Assembly (NCBI GenBank): GCA_015657535.1
Contig: JADHZB010001234.1
Span: forward strand, 6,614 to 19,113
Direction of reading: 5' to 3'
Source of the DNA: Nephromyces sp. MM_2019
Taxonomy: Eukaryota; Apicomplexa; Aconoidasida; Nephromycida
Length of the DNA stretch: 12,500 nucleotides
Shown here: piece after piece, positions 8,764 through 12,500 of the stretch
Numbering within the stretch: the first letter of the stretch is position 1
Layout: every line of letters begins with the position of its first letter
Notes under the pieces: model-generated
The model's database searches: none
Seen by the model: only the letters and a program-made list of their open reading frames with translations
What the model was told of the DNA's origin: nothing
Translations under genes and position numbers: made by a program

Positions 8764-11700
8764 ATGGGTAAATCATCAACCCAAGTCATGAGCTCTCCTC
8801 CTTCGAATGCAAACCTCAGCCCCCGCCAGGCTGCCCTCTTTGACAATGCATCCCATATATTAGATATGTATAATTACACACCTGCTGACGTCTTGTCTCT
8901 TCTCAACACATGCAATTTTAACGAGGAAGAAGTGGCGGTCAAGGTGTCCAATATAGTGGAGATTAATTGTGGGCATGAACAGGGAGAGTGGCAGTTAGCG
9001 GGCGCCCGCAAAACCAAGCCACAACATCAAGACAACACACACTCACAGGCCGCTACACCAGAAACTCAGAATACCTCCGCGGACAAGCGGAAGCCCAAGA
9101 AGAAGGAATGGGACAACACGCACAAAAATAACAACAACACCAATAATTCACGCAGGCCCAATAAGGGTAACAACAATTCAAGAAACAATAAATTTGTTAA
9201 CAAAGATGTGCAAATGGTCAGTAATGAACACACACAAAAGGAGCAATCAGCACCTGTCGAACAGCCCAATAAGACACCACCAACTGTACCTACCAAACCT
9301 TCTACTCCCCCTCAAGACACACAACAAGATGACACACAAGAGAATACTCAACTTCCTAAGAATTTCACACGTGCAAGAGCACAAAATTCATTGTATAGAA
9401 AAAATCAAAAGGCACAATCACATACACCTGAAACAAACAAGACAGCTCAAGTACACACAAATGAAAGGACACAATCTTTCCAAAAACGTGATGAAATAAA
9501 TGAAAAGAGAACACACCTTGTAGATAAAGAAGGTGATAACAAATCTCACACACAGAAAAATAATAGGAGATATAAACAAACCAAAATGAGTTACACATCT
9601 TATAATCCCGAGGCGATATCTGAGAAGTTACACACAGAGAAAACCAATACAAATATCTACGTGAAGACAACCAATGACCCACCTCTACCCAGTGTATATG
9701 ATGCAAATAACAAGGTTGAAAATGTTACACATCAACCTGCACAAACTTGGGCTAATTTTAGGGCTAATTTGGTACGTTCAAAAGATGTTGAAGAACCCAC
9801 AAAATCTACACACACTAATGATAAAGAAGATATAACGAATACTACACAAGATACATACACACCCACAGATATCACATCTAATGATAGTGTGCTACAGCCA
9901 ACTGCTAGGGTTACAACAACATCTGAGGAAGCTACAAGCAATACAGAGGAGAATACAAGTAAGACGTTAACACAAGTTACACACACAAGAGAAACAATTA
10001 CTCCATCTACCACAACAACACAAAAAAGTGAATCTACACACACTTTTAAACAATTAGATACATCATCCATATTAACAACAGCAACAACAACAACAACTAC
10101 CAACACACCTATTAAAGAGGGATCAAGTTATTCATCTACACACATCACATCTTCAACACGTGTAAGTACACACACAACACCAAACCCTATCAAAGAATTT
10201 GATGAACCTGTTATTATGCCCAAATTAGGCCATGAAATGAATAAGACAGGTTTAATATTTGGTAATATAAATATAAGTAACACACAAGTTGAAGTGAGTA
10301 AGCCTATATCAAGTCAAGGTGTTGTTATTAACACACAACCTCCAACACAATATACACAACCAAGTATGATGACACAACCTACACATACACAAACAAGTAT
10401 GATGAAACAACCTACACACACACAAACAACTATGAGTACATTACCTATACAACCCAATAACACTATATCTACACAAACAAACACTGTACCTACACAACAT
10501 TTACACACACAAACAACTCGAAATTATCCATTTTCAAATACTACACCCCCAATGGATAAAACTGAACCTGTACACTCATATGAACCTAAAGAGGGTGGGG
10601 GTTTAAAAACACTAACAAATGCATTTGATCGTGACACACTTATTCAACAAACGACATATAATCCTACTACACAATATAATAATCCACCCCCATTATTAGT
10701 ATCACCTTCTACACACACACAACAACCTAATAATATGTATGTACACTCACAAGATGCAAGTTCACAAACACACAATGAAAATAAATCATTTGAACAACCT
10801 AATACAAAGAAGGATACACCTCTTCGAAATTCACCTATAACAACTATACACACACCCCCAACATATACACATGATATAATGAATCAACAACATAATAGAT
10901 ATACACACACATCTGTACAAACACATAATTATCAACAATCAAATTATCCTATTGATACTACTAGTATAGATTATCATGATACAAATAATATGAGTAATAA
11001 TTATATGTCAAATACACCACAACCACCACCTCCACACATTTCAAATACAATTGGACATTCATCACCTCCAACACAACAACTTACACACACACACACACAA
11101 CCACAAAATAATACACATTTTAATAATAATATAACCTATCCATCTGGACCTCCTGGTTTAACACCTACACCTGGTACACATTATAATTATAATTTTCCAG
11201 GTGTAGCTTATTCATATAATAATATACCTTATAATCAATATCAAGCTATGCAATTACATTATGGTCATATGGGTGGGCCTTATAATAATAAAGGTGGGCC
11301 TGGTTTACACACACCTTATCCTAATCAATTTAATATTAATTATGATAATTTTGATGATAGTTATTACACATCTAATGATCTTACACACACAACAACAACA
11401 CCTACAACCACTACAACACAATATCAAAGTATGCCTAATAGTTATGATCAACAACAATTATCTATAAATAACAATACACACACACAAAATAATACACACA
11501 CAAATAGTACACACACACAAAATACACAAACATCTGCATTATCTGGATTTAATAATCATGATACACGTTCATTTAATAACAACACATTTACACGTAATAA
11601 TGGTGGTAATGTGTATAACAAAAATAATCAAAATAACACACAAAATAATAAGAATAATTTATCTTACTTTTCTCCACACACATATCGACATACACACACA

Positions 11701-12167
11701 CCTAATAATACTAATGAATTATTTATTACACCCCCACCCCCTCCACCTAATCCACCTTCAAATGATAATAATAATACTAATAGTAATACTAGTACTAATA
11801 ATAATAATAATAATACACACACAAGTACAGGTGTATCTACACCTGTACAACCACACCTAGTTGATAATCGTAACACATTTAATACACACACAAATTTTGC
11901 CTCTAATTCAAATCCATTTATAACAACACCAGGAGGTTTACACACACAACTACAACAACCACACACAAATAATACAAATAACACACAACAACATACACAC
12001 TCACAACAACATACACACTCACAACAACATACACACTCACAACAACATACACACACACAACCCACCAATAATAACAATAATACACACACTGGTAATACAA
12101 ATAACTCAAATCGTTCAAATAACTCAAAGCCTAATAATTACTCACTCTATGGAAACTATTCAAACAC
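8764..12167 (+). CDS. UBAP2L/Lingerer/GIP1-like UBA-domain protein, first exon (3' partial)
   Basis: The first ATG after in-frame stops at 8704-8709 lies in good context (A at -3, G at +4). The frame stays open for 1134 codons plus 2 nt to a GTATGT donor at 12168. Residues about 20-68 look like a UBA-like three-helix domain (LFDNASHILDMYNYTPADVL ... CNFNEEEVAVKVSNIV), followed by GEWQLAGARKTK at 74-84. In UBAP2L and plant GIP1-type proteins the UBA is likewise followed by a Trp and a basic stretch. Residues 483-504 (VIMP ... TGLIFGNINI) resemble the second conserved motif of those families. WANFRANLV near 329-337 is another ordered-looking island. Residues about 792-876 are Tyr/Gly/Pro/Asn-rich. 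The rest is Thr/Asn/Gln/His/Pro-rich, with many THT and HTHTQ runs from CA tracts, and probably disordered. Known relatives act in RNA granules, RNA binding or RNA polymerase II turnover; a similar role is inferred. Early codons end often in G/C, later ones nearly always in A/T. Yeast Def1 (CUE plus Q-rich) is an alternative comparison. Confidence 0.85.
10354..10452 (+). repeat. 33-nt coding repeat (TQxSMMxQPTH)
   Basis: Three 11-codon units lie inside the large ORF: TQPSMMTQPTH, TQTSMMKQPTH and a diverged TQTTMSTLPIQ. The period is a multiple of 3, so the frame is kept. Confidence 0.8.
11983..12054 (+). repeat. 18-nt coding repeat (SQQHTH)
   Basis: Four tandem 18-nt units encode TQQHTH once and then SQQHTH three times, near the end of the first exon. 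Low divergence suggests recent expansion. Confidence 0.95.
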
Positions 12168-12298
12168 GTATGTAGTGCGTGTGTGGATGTATTGTATATA
12201 TATTGTGTGTGTGTGTGTATATATGTATTGTGTGTGTGTGTGTGTATATGTATTGTGTGTGTGTGTGTGTATATGTATTGGGTGTGCGTGTGTGTATT
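12168..12298 (+). other. Probable splice donor and TG-rich start of intron
   Basis: GTATGT at 12168-12173 follows the last varied coding sequence (...GNYSN). Directly after it the plus strand changes from CA-rich to TG-rich, reading TGTGTGTATATGTATTG. The frame stays open, but this sequence has no stop triplet in any frame after 12175, so openness says nothing about coding. Two bases (AC) are left before the donor, giving a phase-2 intron whose acceptor is outside the window. Confidence 0.65.
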
Positions 12299-12500
12299 GG
12301 GTGTGTGTATGTATTATATATGTATTGGGTGTGCGTGTGTGTGTATATGTATTGGGTGTGTGTATGTATTATATATGTATTGGGTGTGCGTGTGTGTGTA
12401 TATGTATTGGGTGTGTGTATGTATTATATATGTATTGTGTGTGCGTGTGTGTGTATATGTATTGGGTGTGTGTATGTATTATATATGTATTGGGTGTGTG
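12299..12500. repeat. 55-nt TG-rich minisatellite
   Basis: Units begin with GGGTGTGTGTATGTATTATA at 12299, 12354, 12409 and 12464, exactly 55 nt apart, and each carries one GTGCGTG. Nearly identical copies run off the right edge. Since 55 is not a multiple of 3, a coding role is unlikely. Confidence 0.95.

Noticed and set aside
9066..12127. Minus-strand and other-frame ORFs over the large gene
   Set aside because: They lie opposite or out of frame with a 1134-codon frame that has domain-like islands and good start context. Their Val/Cys or Ile/Leu/His content is a shadow of its codons.
12168..12500. Continuation of the large ORF as coding sequence to the window end
   Set aside because: The frame is open only because the TG repeat has no stop triplets in any frame. 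The 55-nt period shifts frame each copy, and the sequence changes abruptly after a GTATGT donor.
1..12500. Transposon or viral insertion
   Set aside because: I saw no transposase, reverse transcriptase or integrase motif, no terminal inverted or long direct repeats, and no target duplication on either strand.

Overview
The window looks like nuclear DNA of an AT-rich unicellular eukaryote. It holds split genes with GT-AG introns, a strong preference for A/T-ending codons, and very large amounts of CA/TG-rich DNA. That DNA fills introns and flanks and even reaches into coding sequence as Thr-His runs. I cannot name the organism. An AT-rich protist, for example a piroplasm-type apicomplexan, is a weak guess.

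Layout. (1) Positions 1-310 are a (TG)n tract followed by a 14-nt TG-rich tandem array. (2) Positions 503-3284 (perhaps from 389 or further left) hold a plus-strand gene of at least nine short exons. Its exons are plain coding sequence and its introns are CA, TG or TA/CA microsatellite. The reading frame carries through all eight junctions and ends at a TGA. Long single-frame ORFs miss this gene because every exon is 164 nt or shorter. The product is not recognised. (3) Positions 3285-8763 are about 5.5 kb with no confidently supported gene: a 15-nt array of roughly 40 copies, CA and TG blocks, AT-rich filler, a 67-codon ORF and a few weak exon candidates. A pyrimidine-rich stretch leads into (4), a plus-strand gene starting at 8764. 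Its first exon is about 3.4 kb (1134 codons plus 2 nt) and is open to a probable splice donor at 12168. (5) From 12168 to the end is a TG-rich minisatellite, read as the start of an intron.

The second gene is the most informative. Its N-terminus resembles the UBA-like domain of the UBAP2L/Lingerer (animal) and GIP1/DUF1296 (plant) families. About 400 residues later an isolated island (V-I-M-P ... T-G-L-x-F-G) resembles the second conserved motif of the same families. The rest is a very long Thr/Asn/Gln/His/Pro-rich, probably disordered and prion-like chain. Nothing links the two genes functionally. What they share is the CA/TG-rich background, the main oddity of the window: one TACACACA-type core recurs in arrays of many unit lengths, with sharp changes in which strand carries CA and which carries TG.
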